From an uncultured Massilia sp. (GTDB lineage: Bacteria; Pseudomonadota; Gammaproteobacteria; Burkholderiales; Burkholderiaceae): a stretch of DNA of 16,820 nt. The DNA lies in contig CAMPHU010000090.1 in the NCBI GenBank assembly GCA_946886065.1, forward strand, positions 1 to 16,820, read 5' to 3'. The notes under the pieces are model-generated. The model ran no database searches, was not told where the DNA came from, and saw only the letters and a program-made list of their open reading frames with translations. Position numbers and translations under genes: made by a program. Positions 16,678 through 16,820 of this stretch are shown here, piece by piece; position 1 is the first letter of the stretch; every line of letters begins with the position of its first letter.

Positions 16678-16820
16678 ATGACCGCAACCGTTTCCGCCGC
16701 GCCCCCGTCGCCCGTCCGCACCGAAATCGCCACCCTGTGGCGCCTGTCCTGGCCCATGCTGGTCGGCCAGCTGGCGACCGTGGGCATGGGCGTGGCGGAC
16801 GTCGCCATGACCGGCCACGT
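16678..16820 (+). CDS. MATE-family efflux transporter (partial)
   Basis: The first 47 codons of a gene run off the window. After a short Ala/Pro-rich head, EIATLWRLSWPMLVGQLATV (16-35) and GMGVADVAMTGH (36-47) match the first membrane helix of MATE (NorM-like) transporters, which export cationic drugs and other compounds in exchange for Na+ or H+. The motif with Pro before MLVGQL and the final TGH are characteristic. The ATG at 16678 has no obvious ribosome site. The family call is good; the substrate and the rest of the gene cannot be judged. Confidence 0.82.
   Translation, partial: MTATVSAAPPSPVRTEIATLWRLSWPMLVGQLATVGMGVADVAMTGH

Overview
The window is GC-rich, densely coded bacterial DNA, and most likely comes from a betaproteobacterium of the Massilia/Oxalobacteraceae type. 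The clues are the gene order gyrA, ompA-like, ubiG, HAD phosphatase, a proteobacterial tmRNA, a PEP-CTERM surface protein, UbiG (ubiquinone synthesis) and type VI secretion parts. The genus is an inference from protein character and gene order, since no search could be run.

Layout. 22-2637 (-): gyrA. 2638-3013: an AT-richer spacer full of inverted repeats, with the divergent gyrA and ompA promoters. 3014-3730 (+): OmpA-family peptidoglycan-binding protein, then a strong terminator and a REP-like double palindrome. 3952-5393 (+): ubiG and a Gph/MupP-type phosphatase. 5513-6145 (+): anchored glycine-zipper protein. A two-way terminator at 6165-6198 serves this gene and the convergent SAM methyltransferase (6180-7037, -), whose last codons lie inside the terminator. 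7218-7814 (-): CHRD-domain PEP-CTERM protein preceded by a very good sigma-54 promoter. 8168-8526 (+): ssrA (tmRNA), sharing a second two-way terminator with an alpha/beta hydrolase (8565-9287, -). 9411-10137 (+): a yybP-ykoY manganese riboswitch and the Mn exporter gene mntP. 10218-15074 (-): five co-directional genes, in order of transcription cbpA, cbpM, tssF, tssG and a PfpI/DJ-1 gene. 15241-16574 (+): two overlapping, tandemly duplicated genes for secreted TonB-C/Sel1 proteins. 16678 to the end (+): start of a MATE-family transporter.

How the genes relate. gyrA, ubiG, the phosphatase, ssrA and mntP are housekeeping or homeostasis functions. The riboswitch explains how mntP senses manganese. 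The CbpA/CbpM co-chaperone pair, the PfpI-like protein and the tssF-tssG baseplate pair form one co-directional block; no other type VI genes are in the window. The least explained items are the duplicated TonB-C/Sel1 pair, the isolated tssFG pair, the sigma-54-driven PEP-CTERM gene, and the repeat-rich gyrA-ompA spacer. No insertion sequence, prophage, CRISPR array, tRNA or rRNA was seen.
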